NCBI GenBank assembly: GCA_964448005.1
Contig: CAYUUW010000044.1
Location: 1-10,741 of the forward strand
Length of the DNA stretch: 10,741 nt
From: CAYUUW01 sp964448005
GTDB lineage: Bacteria; Patescibacteriota; Gracilibacteria; UM-FILTER-43-11
Direction of reading: 5' to 3'
Part shown: positions 1 to 4,953 of the stretch, one piece after another
Numbering within the stretch: the first letter of the stretch is position 1
Layout of the letters: each line of letters opens with the position of its first letter
Program-made: the position numbers and the translations under genes
The notes under the pieces: generated by a model
The model's database searches: none
What the model was told of the DNA's origin: nothing
The model's input: the letters and a program-made list of their open reading frames with translations, nothing else

Positions 1-501
1 CAAGGCGTACACGCGCAAGCGGGAAATGACCGTAGGAAGCAGTCGGCCCGGATCCGCGCTGGTGAGGATGAGGAAGCAGGACCCCGGCGGCTCCTCCAAG
101 GTCTTGAGCAAGGCGTTCTGGGCTTCAGCCTTCATTCTTTCCGCATGCTCGATCAGGACGCATCGCCTGCCTCCCTGGGCACGCAAATGGACGGTCTGGA
201 TCAGCTCGCGGACTGTTTCGATTTTGAGCGACTCCCCGTCGTCGGCAAGGACCGTCACGTCGGGATGCGCGCCCGATTCGACTAGCCGGCAAGAATCGCA
301 ATGGCCGCAAGCCTGAGGGCAGAAAAAGGATTTGGCCAAGCCGGAGGCCAGGGTCCATTTTCCCATGCCTTCAGGCCCCTCCAGCAAAGAGGCGTGCGAA
401 AGCTGCCCCAGGGAAGCATCTCGGGCGAGGCTGCCCAAAGCCAACGGATCGCCGATGAAGCGGGAAAGGAAGGTCATAGGCAAAAGACGGTAGGTGCCCA
501 T
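1..501 (-). CDS. holB: DNA polymerase III subunit delta' (N-terminal part, cut by window start)
   Basis: Clamp-loader delta' subunit, an AAA+ family protein that helps load the sliding clamp onto DNA. The 167 visible residues read open to base 1. Seen: a P-loop region GPEGMGK at 42-48 followed by W49 where Ser/Thr is usual; a four-cysteine zinc module at C61, C65, C68 and C71; the family block ending NALLKTLEEPP at 129-139; and the SRC-type position read as SRL at 160-162. The degenerate Walker A agrees with delta' being a non-hydrolysing subunit in many bacteria. Start: ATG at 501 gives the longest form. ATG at 477 (MTFLSRFIG) fits the usual family N-terminus better, and a possible -10 (TACAAT, 505-500) overlaps the upstream ATG, which would favour 477. 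No Shine-Dalgarno is seen. The gene is transcribed away from tRNA-Leu. Confidence 0.9.
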   Translation of the reverse strand, partial: MGTYRLLPMTFLSRFIGDPLALGSLARDASLGQLSHASLLEGPEGMGKWTLASGLAKSFFCPQACGHCDSCRLVESGAHPDVTVLADDGESLKIETVRELIQTVHLRAQGGRRCVLIEHAERMKAEAQNALLKTLEEPPGSCFLILTSADPGRLLPTVISRLRVYAL

Positions 502-518
502 TGTAGCTCAAAAAATGC

Positions 519-547
519 TTGTCTTGAAAGGCGAAGTTCCCTAGAAT
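519..547 (+). promoter_or_regulatory. Predicted sigma70-type promoter for tRNA-Leu
   Basis: TTGTCT at 519-524 and TAGAAT at 542-547 are separated by 17 bases (4/6 and 5/6 matches to consensus). It points at tRNA-Leu, about 70 bases downstream. A weak divergent candidate for holB (TTCAAG 528-523, TACAAT 505-500, 17-base spacer, minus strand) overlaps it, so the two genes may share a divergent promoter region. Sequence pattern only. Confidence 0.5.
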
Positions 548-559
548 AGCGAGGCTGCT

Positions 560-577
560 AAAGGGCGAAGGCCCTTT
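560..577 (+). other. Short hairpin upstream of tRNA-Leu
   Basis: AAAGGGC (560-566) and GCCCTTT (571-577) form a 7-bp stem around a GAAG loop, followed by one more T. It sits between the predicted transcription start and the tRNA, so it may lie in the 5' leader of the tRNA precursor. The T-tail is too short to call it a terminator. Confidence 0.35.
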
Positions 578-619
578 TCAACCGCCTGGGGCAAGAAAAG
601 CGGCTAGCGAGCATGCCCG

Positions 620-704
620 GCCTGGATGGTGGAACCGGTAGACACGAGAGACTTAAAATCTCTTTCCCTCGGGAGTGAGGGTTCGAGTCCCTCTCCAGGC
701 ACCA
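620..704 (+). tRNA. tRNA-Leu(UAA), class II, CCA encoded
   Basis: The acceptor stem pairs GCCTGGA (620-626) with TCCAGGC (694-700); A701 is the discriminator and CCA is encoded at 702-704. The anticodon stem AGAGA (647-651) / TCTCT (659-663) encloses loop CTTAAAA with anticodon TAA at 654-656, which reads the leucine codon UUA. A long variable arm (CCC/GGG) marks class II. The T arm is GAGGG (677-681), loop TTCGAGT, CCCTC (689-693). It lies between divergent holB and the CBS-domain gene. Confidence 0.97.
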
Positions 705-710
705 GCCTTC

Positions 711-730
711 GCTCCGATGGACATCGGAGC
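711..730 (+). repeat. Palindromic hairpin just 3' of tRNA-Leu
   Basis: GCTCCGAT (711-718) pairs with ATCGGAGC (723-730) around a 4-base loop, 6 bases after the encoded CCA. No T-run follows, so it is not a standard intrinsic terminator. It could define the 3' end of the tRNA precursor or be a dispersed palindromic repeat. Only one copy is in this window. Confidence 0.5.
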
Positions 731-784
731 TACGGCTGACGCAGCCAGCAAAAAAGACTTCGACCCCCCAATTCCCCAGAAAAA

Positions 785-1264
785 ATGGACAAGCTGATGA
801 AGAAAACCGTAGGCGAGCTGATGACTGCGAAAGTCATCTCCGTCACCGAGACGGACGGGCTGAAAAAGGTCTTTGAGCTGATGGAGAAGCATGGTATTTT
901 GGGTCTCCCCGTGGTCGATGAGGGGAATCGGGTGGTGGGAATCGTCACCCAGAGCGACCTGATCCGACGAATGGCCAGCCTGCAGCCTCCTGCAGCTTTT
1001 CCTCTCTTGGGCAGCATCGTCTATTTCCAAAGCCCCGAACACTTCAACCAGTCGCTGAAAGAACACTTGGCCCGAACCGCCGGCGAAGTGATGGTGAGGG
1101 ACGTGGCGACGATCGGGCAGGAGAACACCCTGAAGCAGGCAATCGACCTGATGGCCGCTCGCAAAGTGAACCGGCTGCCGGTGCTGGACGCAAAAGGCAA
1201 GCTGTCAGGCATCCTGACAAGGACGGACCTAGTGGGCCACTTGGCCAGGCTGAATGCCGCCTGA
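785..1264 (+). CDS. Two-CBS-domain protein
   Basis: A stand-alone pair of CBS domains (a Bateman module), 159 aa, cytoplasmic, with no catalytic domain attached. CBS pairs usually bind adenine nucleotides and act as energy or redox sensors; the ligand and partner here are unknown. First repeat about residues 8-62: VGELM then LPVVDEGNRVVGIVTQSDLI. Second about 99-157: AGEVM then NRLPVLDAKGKLSGILTRTDL. Both carry the usual [ST]xxDL ending of a nucleotide-contacting strand. Start ATG 785; an in-frame ATG at 797 is possible, and neither has a clear ribosome-binding site. It lies 42 bases upstream of rplY on the same strand with no terminator between them, so co-transcription is likely. The tRNA-Leu promoter could also read into it, because nothing between them ends in a T-run. 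Confidence 0.85.
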   Translation: MDKLMKKTVGELMTAKVISVTETDGLKKVFELMEKHGILGLPVVDEGNRVVGIVTQSDLIRRMASLQPPAAFPLLGSIVYFQSPEHFNQSLKEHLARTAGEVMVRDVATIGQENTLKQAIDLMAARKVNRLPVLDAKGKLSGILTRTDLVGHLARLNAA

Positions 1265-1306
1265 AACGAAGAAAAAACATTAATTCCTAAACCTTTCAGA
1301 ACCCGT

Positions 1307-1939
1307 ATGGAAAAAATCATTATCGAAGTCGAGCAGGGCAAATACGCCTCCGTGAAGGAAGCCAGGAATTCCGGCGCCCTGCCTATGGTGTATTACGGAA
1401 AAGGCGTCGAGCCGGTCCAGATGACCACCGACTACCAGACTTTCCGAAGGGCCTACAAGAAATCCGGAAGGAGCTCGATCGTGAGCCTCAGCCTGGGAGG
1501 GAAGAAGATGGACGCCCTGATCCACGACGTGCAGTACCATCCCGTAACGGACGACATGATTCATGTGGACCTGCTGGCCGTGAAGGCAGGCCAGATGATC
1601 CACACCCAAATCCCCCTGGTCTTTGTGGGCGAGGCCCCAGCCGTGAAGGAGATGGGAGGAGTCTTCATCTCCAACAAAACCGAAGTCGCCGTGGAATGCC
1701 TTCCCAAGGATCTGGTCCACGACATCCAAGTGGACATCAGCAGCATGAAGGATTTCCATTCCCACCTGAACATCGGCGACATCCAAGCTCCTGCCGGAAT
1801 CAAGCTTCTGGATGCGCCAGATATCAGCATTGCAACCATTGCTCCCCCCAGAAAAGAAGAGGTGGAAGCCCCTGTCGCTGCAGCCGCCGAAAGCGCAGCC
1901 CCTGCATCCGAGGGGGAGAAAGGAGGAAAGAAGGAGTAA
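1307..1939 (+). CDS. rplY: 50S ribosomal protein L25 / general stress protein Ctc, long form
   Basis: Binds 5S rRNA in the large ribosomal subunit. The 210 residues fit the long CTC/TL5 form. The N-terminal 5S-binding domain spans about 1-90, with LPMVYYGKG near 25-33 and VQYHPVTDDMIHVDLLAV matching the family's QxHPVxxxxxHVDF block. The C-terminal TL5 domain runs about 93-180, with VECLPKDLVHDIQVDIS and FHSHLNIGDI. A low-complexity Ala/Glu/Lys tail follows (about 184-210). Start ATG 1307 is the natural N-terminus. No Shine-Dalgarno is visible in the leader (CTTTCAGAACCCGT), as for most genes here. It is the last gene of the probable CBS-rplY unit, closed by a strong terminator 20 bases after the stop. 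Confidence 0.95.
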   Translation: MEKIIIEVEQGKYASVKEARNSGALPMVYYGKGVEPVQMTTDYQTFRRAYKKSGRSSIVSLSLGGKKMDALIHDVQYHPVTDDMIHVDLLAVKAGQMIHTQIPLVFVGEAPAVKEMGGVFISNKTEVAVECLPKDLVHDIQVDISSMKDFHSHLNIGDIQAPAGIKLLDAPDISIATIAPPRKEEVEAPVAAAAESAAPASEGEKGGKKE

Positions 1940-1958
1940 TCCGGCTTCGATTCGATTG

Positions 1959-1988
1959 AAAGCCCCGTGGAAACACGGGGCTTTTTTT
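1959..1988 (+). terminator. Rho-independent terminator after rplY
   Basis: AGCCCCGTG (1961-1969) pairs perfectly with CACGGGGCT (1974-1982) around a GAAA tetraloop. AA (1959-1960) can extend the stem onto the T-run, which covers 1982-1988. Confidence 0.95.
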
Positions 1989-1994
1989 GGTACT

Positions 1995-2046
1995 TTGGGA
2001 GCCTACCCATCCAACTTGGGAGCCTACAAGCTTATTAAGCTAGGCT
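1995..2046 (+). repeat. Direct repeat and nested hairpin in the queA leader
   Basis: TTGGGAGCCTAC occurs twice, at 1995-2006 and 2016-2027, 21 bases apart. The second copy opens a stem-loop: AGCCTA (2021-2026) pairs with TAGGCT (2041-2046), and GCTT (2030-2033) with AAGC (2037-2040) inside. The whole unit lies between the rplY terminator and the TTG start of queA, so it may be an operator or leader structure for queA. It does not match a preQ1 riboswitch that I can recognise. Confidence 0.5.
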
Positions 2047-2067
2047 GCAATTTGTAACTCAACCAAA

Positions 2068-3144
2068 TTGAACCTTTCCGACTTCGACTATGCTCTTCCG
2101 CCGGGGCTCATCGCCCAAACCCCCGTGGAGCCGCGCGATCACTCTCGGCTAATGCGCCTGGATCGGCGAACTCAAATCATCGGCCACCACCGATTCTATG
2201 ATCTTCCAGATCTGCTGGGCCAAGGCGACGTGTTGGTGATGAACCATTCTCGCGTGCTTCCGGCGCGACTGGAGTTTGAGCTGAAGGGAAAAACTGCCGA
2301 GATCCTGCTGCTGCGCCCCTTGTCGGAGGGGGGATGGGAAGCCCTGGTGAGGCCTGGAAAATATTTTAAGGCAGGAGCCAGCTTTGCGCTGAGCAGCAAA
2401 ATGAGAGTTTCGGTTCTTTCTGTGAATGATTCTGGCACTCGGATCCTGGAGTTCGAAGGAGAGGACTTTAGGGCCTACCTGAAGGCCAAAGGCCAAATGC
2501 CCACGCCTCCCTACATCCGGCAAAAGCTGGAGGACCCCGAGCGCTACCAAACGGTGTATGCCCAGCGCGAGGGCTCGGCGGCCGCTCCCACGGCCGGGCT
2601 GCACTTCACCGTAGACCTGATGGAAAAGCTCAAAAAGAAAGGGGTGCAGATGGAGTTCGTGACCCTGAATGTGGGACTGGGAACCTTCCAGCCCATGAAG
2701 ACGCAGAACCCGCTGGAGCACAAGATGCACCACGAATGGTTCAACCTAGAGGAGGCCACGGCGAAAAGGCTGAATCAGGCCAAGGCGGAAGGGCGTCGAA
2801 TCATCGCCGTGGGGACGACCAGCGTGCGGGTGCTGGAAAGCTGCGCCAATGATTCGGGAATCCTGGAGGCCCGATCGGGCGAGACGGACATTTTCATTTA
2901 TCCGGGCTACCGCTGGAAGTTCGTGAATGGGCTCATCACCAATTTCCACGTGCCCAAAAGCACCCTACTGATGCTGGCGAGCAGCTTTGCCGACTCCTGC
3001 CACCCAGCATCCGCTGCAGCGGATGAAGAGTTCCCCATTGGTCCTCGATTGAGCGGCCGGGAATTCATCCTAAAGGCCTACCAGGAGGCAATCGAAAAGG
3101 AATATCGCTTCTTCAGCTTCGGCGATGCGATGCTTATTGAATGA
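2068..3144 (+). CDS. queA: S-adenosylmethionine:tRNA ribosyltransferase-isomerase
   Basis: QueA moves the ribosyl part of S-adenosylmethionine onto 7-aminomethyl-7-deazaguanine in tRNA, giving epoxyqueuosine: the penultimate step of queuosine synthesis in the cytoplasm. Family blocks seen: MNLSDFDYALPPGLIAQ at the N-terminus, GDVLVMNHSRVLPARL, SAAAPTAGLHF (170-180), NVGLGTFQPM, HKMHHEWF, VGTTSVRVLES, TNFHVPKSTLLMLASSFA and YRFFSFGDAMLI near the end. Start is TTG 2068: the frame is closed by TAG at 2041, no ATG lies between, and the TTG reproduces the family N-terminus exactly. No Shine-Dalgarno. Odd: an extra segment of about 21 residues, D309-S329, sits between LASSFA and GREFILKAYQ where family members continue directly. 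Its DNA holds a perfect 18-bp palindrome (3008-3025). No other queuosine gene is in the window. Confidence 0.96.
   Translation: MNLSDFDYALPPGLIAQTPVEPRDHSRLMRLDRRTQIIGHHRFYDLPDLLGQGDVLVMNHSRVLPARLEFELKGKTAEILLLRPLSEGGWEALVRPGKYFKAGASFALSSKMRVSVLSVNDSGTRILEFEGEDFRAYLKAKGQMPTPPYIRQKLEDPERYQTVYAQREGSAAAPTAGLHFTVDLMEKLKKKGVQMEFVTLNVGLGTFQPMKTQNPLEHKMHHEWFNLEEATAKRLNQAKAEGRRIIAVGTTSVRVLESCANDSGILEARSGETDIFIYPGYRWKFVNGLITNFHVPKSTLLMLASSFADSCHPASAAADEEFPIGPRLSGREFILKAYQEAIEKEYRFFSFGDAMLIE
2992..3054 (+). repeat. Palindrome-bearing in-frame insertion in queA
   Basis: The 63 bases code for the 21 residues absent from typical QueA. They contain CATCCGCTGCAGCGGATG (3008-3025), a perfect 18-bp palindrome. 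In-frame palindromic insertions in housekeeping genes are known from Rickettsia (RPE elements). Whether this is the same kind of element is inference. Confidence 0.45.
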
Positions 3145-3203
3145 AGGAGCCGAATTGCCGGGCAAAGCCCCGCAAAATACTTTGCGTTTCAATTTTCAGC
3201 CTC

Positions 3204-3234
3204 TTCCAGCCTCATCTGGAAAATGGGGCTGGAA
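3204..3234 (+). other. Stable hairpin in queA 3' region
   Basis: TTCCAGCCTCAT (3204-3215) and ATGGGGCTGGAA (3223-3234) form 12 continuous base pairs in plus-strand RNA, with one G-U pair that would be an A-C mismatch on the opposite strand. The loop is 7 bases. It follows queA by 60 bases and could end or protect its mRNA, but there is no T-run. Confidence 0.5.
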
Positions 3235-3253
3235 CTCTGCAATTAAACAGGGA

Positions 3254-3283
3254 TTGACTGAAGTTATTTTTTAGGGTTATAGT
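3254..3283 (+). promoter_or_regulatory. Near-consensus promoter of the structured leader / membrane protein unit
   Basis: TTGACT (3254-3259) and TATAGT (3278-3283) each match consensus at 5 of 6 bases, with an 18-base spacer. Transcription would start near 3290, leaving about 165 bases of leader before the membrane protein gene. Confidence 0.75.
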
Positions 3284-3289
3284 GCAGCC

Positions 3290-3452
3290 TTCCCAAAAGC
3301 CTGGCCTGAAGCCGGGGCTTGCGGGAGAATTGCTCCTTTCCAATTCGCGAGCGAACGCAAAAGAATCCGTGCGGGCGGCACCCCGGGGGTCAAGATTGGC
3401 CTTTGGCGCGCTGCTCGCACATGAGCTTAGCCCCGTCATGCGGGACGCATGA
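3290..3452 (+). ncRNA. Highly structured leader RNA, family unknown
   Basis: Three stem-loops fill the space between the promoter and the next gene. (1) 3317-3352: GCTTGC/GCGAGC and GAATTG/CAATTC on one axis with a 4-base bulge. (2) 3369-3420: 25 paired positions (3369-3393 against 3396-3420) with only two mismatches and seven or more G-U pairs; the innermost A-U pairs must open for a loop. (3) 3437-3451: CATGCG/CGCATG with a GGA loop, just before the start-codon region. CGGGG (3313-3317) can also pair with CCCCG (3431-3435), closing the first two into one multibranch unit. The G-U content means pairing is much better in plus-strand RNA than in its complement, which argues for selection on the RNA. 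It could be a cis-acting switch for the membrane protein or a small RNA. I do not recognise it as tmRNA, RNase P, SRP or 6S RNA. Confidence 0.6.
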
Positions 3453-3455
3453 AGT

Positions 3456-4052
3456 TTGAACGAAAGGAAAAAGACTGTGCAGGAAGCATTGTCAATTCTG
3501 GCCGGAGCCCTCTTCACGGCGGCCTTCGTGCCCTACCTTCGGGACATCTGGAAAAAAGAGGGATGGGCGGAGCCTTCCATCACTTCATTCGGCATCTGGT
3601 CGGTGCTCGACAGCATCACCCTGGCGACGATGTGGGCTCACGGGACCTTCAGCTGGCAAGTGTTTGGAGGCCTTCTGGGCGCCATTGCCGTTTTTCTCTC
3701 CGCTCTCTTCCGAGGGACCTTCAGCTGGGGGTGGGTGGACACAGCCTGCACTGCGCTGGCCGCCTTGGGCGCCTTTGCCTGGGCAACCAGCGGCAACCCC
3801 TTGCTGGGTTTGGCCTGCAGCCTGTTTGCCACCTTCATTGCGGTTGGGCCAAGCGCAGCGGGAGCCTGGAAGGATCCAAGCAAAGAGAGTAAAACAGCTT
3901 GGACGATGTTCTTCGTCGCCTGCCTGATCCAAATTTGCGCCATAAGGGATTGGACGACAGCCGGAATAGCCCAACCCCTCACCTTCCTGGCCGTCAACAC
4001 GACCATGGCGGGAATCGTCTGGTTCCGCAAACCTCCGCCCCAGGGAGGATAG
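3456..4052 (+). CDS. Seven-TM membrane protein with PQ-loop/SWEET-like two-fold symmetry
   Basis: Very hydrophobic, 198 aa at most, about seven membrane spans (near residues 11-31, 41-60, 68-87, 92-111, 114-133, 147-166, 170-190), and no signal peptide beyond the first span. Two halves share the pattern P-x5-W-K: P26-W32-K33 (FVPYLRDIWKKEG) and P132-W138-K139 (GPSAAGAWKDPSKE), each at the end of a span and before the next. That resembles the 3+1+3 design of PQ-loop/SWEET transporters, although the PQ pair itself is absent. The substrate is unknown. Similar unnamed proteins are, from memory, common in candidate-phylum bacteria. Start: TTG 3456 gives the longest form (stop TGA at 3450 upstream). 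GTG 3477 has a better site, AAAGGA eight bases before it, and may be the true start. It is preceded by the structured leader and followed by a terminator, so it is a single-gene unit. Confidence 0.75.
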   Translation: MNERKKTVQEALSILAGALFTAAFVPYLRDIWKKEGWAEPSITSFGIWSVLDSITLATMWAHGTFSWQVFGGLLGAIAVFLSALFRGTFSWGWVDTACTALAALGAFAWATSGNPLLGLACSLFATFIAVGPSAAGAWKDPSKESKTAWTMFFVACLIQICAIRDWTTAGIAQPLTFLAVNTTMAGIVWFRKPPPQGG

Positions 4053-4078
4053 AAGATGGAGCGCCGCTCGCGCATTGA

Positions 4079-4121
4079 CCCCCCCCGAAGTCCGACTTGT
4101 CGGGAAGAGGGGGGCTTTTTT
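4079..4121 (+). terminator. Rho-independent terminator after the membrane protein gene
   Basis: A run of eight C (4079-4086) pairs with six G (4109-4114), with an inner stem CCGA/TCGG (4092-4104 region), followed by C and six T (4116-4121). It lies 27 bases after the stop codon and is directional for the plus strand. Confidence 0.9.
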
Positions 4122-4142
4122 CGAAAGAGATTTTTGCCTAAA

Positions 4143-4481
4143 TCAAGGCTCCCTATTCAAGAGGGCAAAAATCTTGCCCTTCAAACCAGGAAGGTCCTCC
4201 TTGCAGGTGTCCCAAACAATTTTTTCGCTCACGCCAAAATACTGATGAATGAGAAAATTCCTCATGTCGATCATTTTTTTCCAGGGGATTTCAGCATGCA
4301 TCCCCTTGAAATCTTCGCCAAAGTGGCGGGCGGCTTGGCCGATCACCTCCAGCTCCCGAACGACGGCGCTGAGGCGCATTTCATCGCAGATGAACTCCTC
4401 ATAGTTTAGAGACCCCAAATAACGCTCGATTTTTTCGATCGAATCGTGGATATGCCTCAGAAAAACCAAATCATTTTTCAT
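4143..4481 (-). CDS. hepT: HepT-like HEPN toxin (DUF86), partner of MntA
   Basis: A small all-helical HEPN-domain protein of 112 aa, the usual size. It carries the toxin RNase motif R-x4-H-x-Y as R74-NFLI-H79-Q-Y81. In characterised HepT/MntA systems the toxin is an RNase and its antitoxin silences it by adding AMP to the tyrosine of this motif, so Y81 is the predicted target. The start ATG (4481) overlaps the end of mntA by 11 bases (TATGAAAAATGA), so translation is coupled and the antitoxin is made first. Both genes run opposite to all their neighbours and are transcribed toward the back of the 4079-4121 terminator. Type VII-like toxin-antitoxin roles include plasmid or island maintenance and phage defence; which applies here cannot be read from the sequence. 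Confidence 0.92.
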   Translation of the reverse strand: MKNDLVFLRHIHDSIEKIERYLGSLNYEEFICDEMRLSAVVRELEVIGQAARHFGEDFKGMHAEIPWKKMIDMRNFLIHQYFGVSEKIVWDTCKEDLPGLKGKIFALLNREP

Positions 4482-4776
4482 AGATCAGCTGGGCTTGATC
4501 AAGAACTGCGGATCTGAGGTAGGGGCTCAAAGCATCCGGCGTGAGGAGATCGACCTTTTTCATCAGAAAGCTTTCGATAGATTGCTGCATTTCGGCCAAA
4601 GCAAAAAATCCGATCTTCGAGGAGGGGAAGAACTCAACCAGGAGATCGACATCGCTTTTTTCTGAAGCTTCTCCGCAAGCGTAGGAGCCGAAAAGGGAGA
4701 GGCGCTGAACCTGATCCTTCAGGGGGGATTTCTGCAAAGCCTGGTAGATCTGGGTTTTTATGTCCTCCCCTCTCAT
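4471..4776 (-). CDS. mntA: MntA-like minimal nucleotidyltransferase antitoxin
   Basis: A 101-aa minimal nucleotidyltransferase of the pol-beta superfamily. The signature G-S-x10-D-x-D is complete (G30, S31, D42, D44 in GSYACGEASEKSDVDLLV), and the third acidic residue is D76 in KKVDLL. In the known system it AMPylates the HepT toxin. C34 stands where Arg is usual (GSxARGE), which is uncommon but lies outside the metal-binding set. Start ATG 4776 has no Shine-Dalgarno. An extended -10 promoter lies just upstream, leaving a very short leader. It is the first gene of the two-gene unit and overlaps hepT by 11 bases. Confidence 0.92.
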   Translation of the reverse strand: MRGEDIKTQIYQALQKSPLKDQVQRLSLFGSYACGEASEKSDVDLLVEFFPSSKIGFFALAEMQQSIESFLMKKVDLLTPDALSPYLRSAVLDQAQLIYEK

Positions 4777-4799
4777 GATTTGGAATTGATGATGGCTTT

Positions 4800-4826
4800 A
4801 TTCTATCAGAAATAAGGGCTTTTGAA
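4800..4826 (-). promoter_or_regulatory. Extended -10 promoter of mntA-hepT
   Basis: On the minus strand TGATAGAAT (4808-4800) is an extended -10, with TTCAAA (4826-4821) 15 bases upstream as a weak -35. The predicted start near 4793 leaves about 17 bases before the mntA ATG. An inverted repeat, AGGGCTTT (4815-4822) and AAAGCCCT (4854-4861), overlaps the promoter and could be an operator; autoregulation would fit a toxin-antitoxin unit, but that is inference. Confidence 0.55.
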
Positions 4827-4953
4827 CAGGCGGGGAGAATCCAGATGAGGCTTAAAGCCCTCAGTTGCTCCAAGCGTTCGATCCAGAGAGACCCTGAGGA
4901 CGACTTTCCAATAAACTGCTAAACTCTACTCAAGAAAAAAAATTAAAAAAACC

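Noticed and set aside
653..1066. Minus-strand ORF ending in WRGTRTLTPEGKRF
   Set aside because: The N-terminal reading runs through tRNA-Leu (GTRTLTPEG is a well-known false translation of tRNA DNA) and the rest is antisense to the CBS gene.
1280..1786. 168-aa antisense frame over rplY
   Set aside because: Shadow composition (many His/Asp/Val) and complete overlap with L25.
1989..2067. preQ1 riboswitch before queA
   Set aside because: No preQ1-type pseudoknot pattern (C-rich loop with A-rich tail) could be found; only the direct repeats and hairpin.
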